Positions 63,866 to 64,000 of a stretch of 64,000 bases of DNA are shown here, one piece after another. Location of the stretch: positions 80,599 to 144,598 of the forward strand of contig CAMCXL010000003.1 in NCBI GenBank assembly GCA_945883505.1, written 5' to 3'. Origin of the DNA: Rhodoluna limnophila. Lineage in GTDB: Bacteria > Actinomycetota > Actinomycetes > Actinomycetales > Microbacteriaceae. Each line of letters opens with the position of its first letter. Position 1 is the first letter of the stretch. The notes beneath the pieces are model-generated. The model was given only the letters and a program-made list of their open reading frames with translations, made no database searches and was not told the origin of the DNA. The translations under genes and the position numbers were made by a program.

Positions 63866-64000
63866 TTTTACGGAGAGTTTGATCCTGGCTCAGGACGAAC
63901 GCTGGCGGCGTGCTTAACACATGCAAGTCGAACGATGAAGCTGGAGCTTGCTCCAGTGGATTAGTGGCGAACGGGTGAGTAACACGTGAGCAATCTGCCC
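63866..64000 (+). rRNA. rrs: 16S ribosomal RNA, 5' end (partial, truncated by window end; exact 5' end approximate)
   Basis: AGAGTTTGATCCTGGCTCAGGACGAACGCTGGCGGCGTGCTTAACACATGCAAGTCGAACG. Confidence 0.97.

Noticed and set aside
1-64000. CRISPR arrays, tRNA genes, transposases, prophage genes
   Set aside because: Intergenic regions were read for regularly spaced repeats, GGTTCGAATC-type T-arms, and transposase/integrase/phage products; none seen

Overview
This 64 kb window looks like a streamlined actinobacterial chromosome segment, probably Microbacteriaceae of the Luna/Rhodoluna type (inferred from gene order, gene content and the partial 16S). It is almost entirely housekeeping and very gene-dense. 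The left 10 kb holds a putative polyamine/GABA catabolic block: a partial aldehyde dehydrogenase, ald, an ABC transporter of PotDABC type and two class-III aminotransferases, with an orphan FtsK/EccC-like ATPase embedded in it. The rest runs dxr-rseP-ispG-proS-nusA-infB-rbfA-truB-ribF-rpsO-pnp-M16-dapB-thyX-dapA-rnj-ftsK-pgsA-cinA-HTH-recA-recX-miaB-miaA-dapF-hflX-lexA-LysM-hisCBHA-infC-rpmI-rplT-trmH-pheST-argCJBFGH-tyrS and ends in the start of a 16S rRNA gene. No CRISPR array, tRNA gene, prophage or transposon was found. The best leads are: a promoter-to-terminator unit of about 190 bp upstream of 16S that looks like an unannotated small RNA; an SD-occluding hairpin behind two overlapping mini-ORFs upstream of infB; a probable AUC start codon for infC behind a structured leader; structured rpsO and pnp leaders; SOS boxes at recA and at the lexA/LysM divergent promoter; loss of rimP, ylxR, argD and argR from otherwise canonical operons; and an orphan EccC-like ATPase whose ATG abuts an intrinsic terminator and whose 3' end overlaps ald antisense. 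All functional calls come from reading protein motifs by eye; no searches were run.
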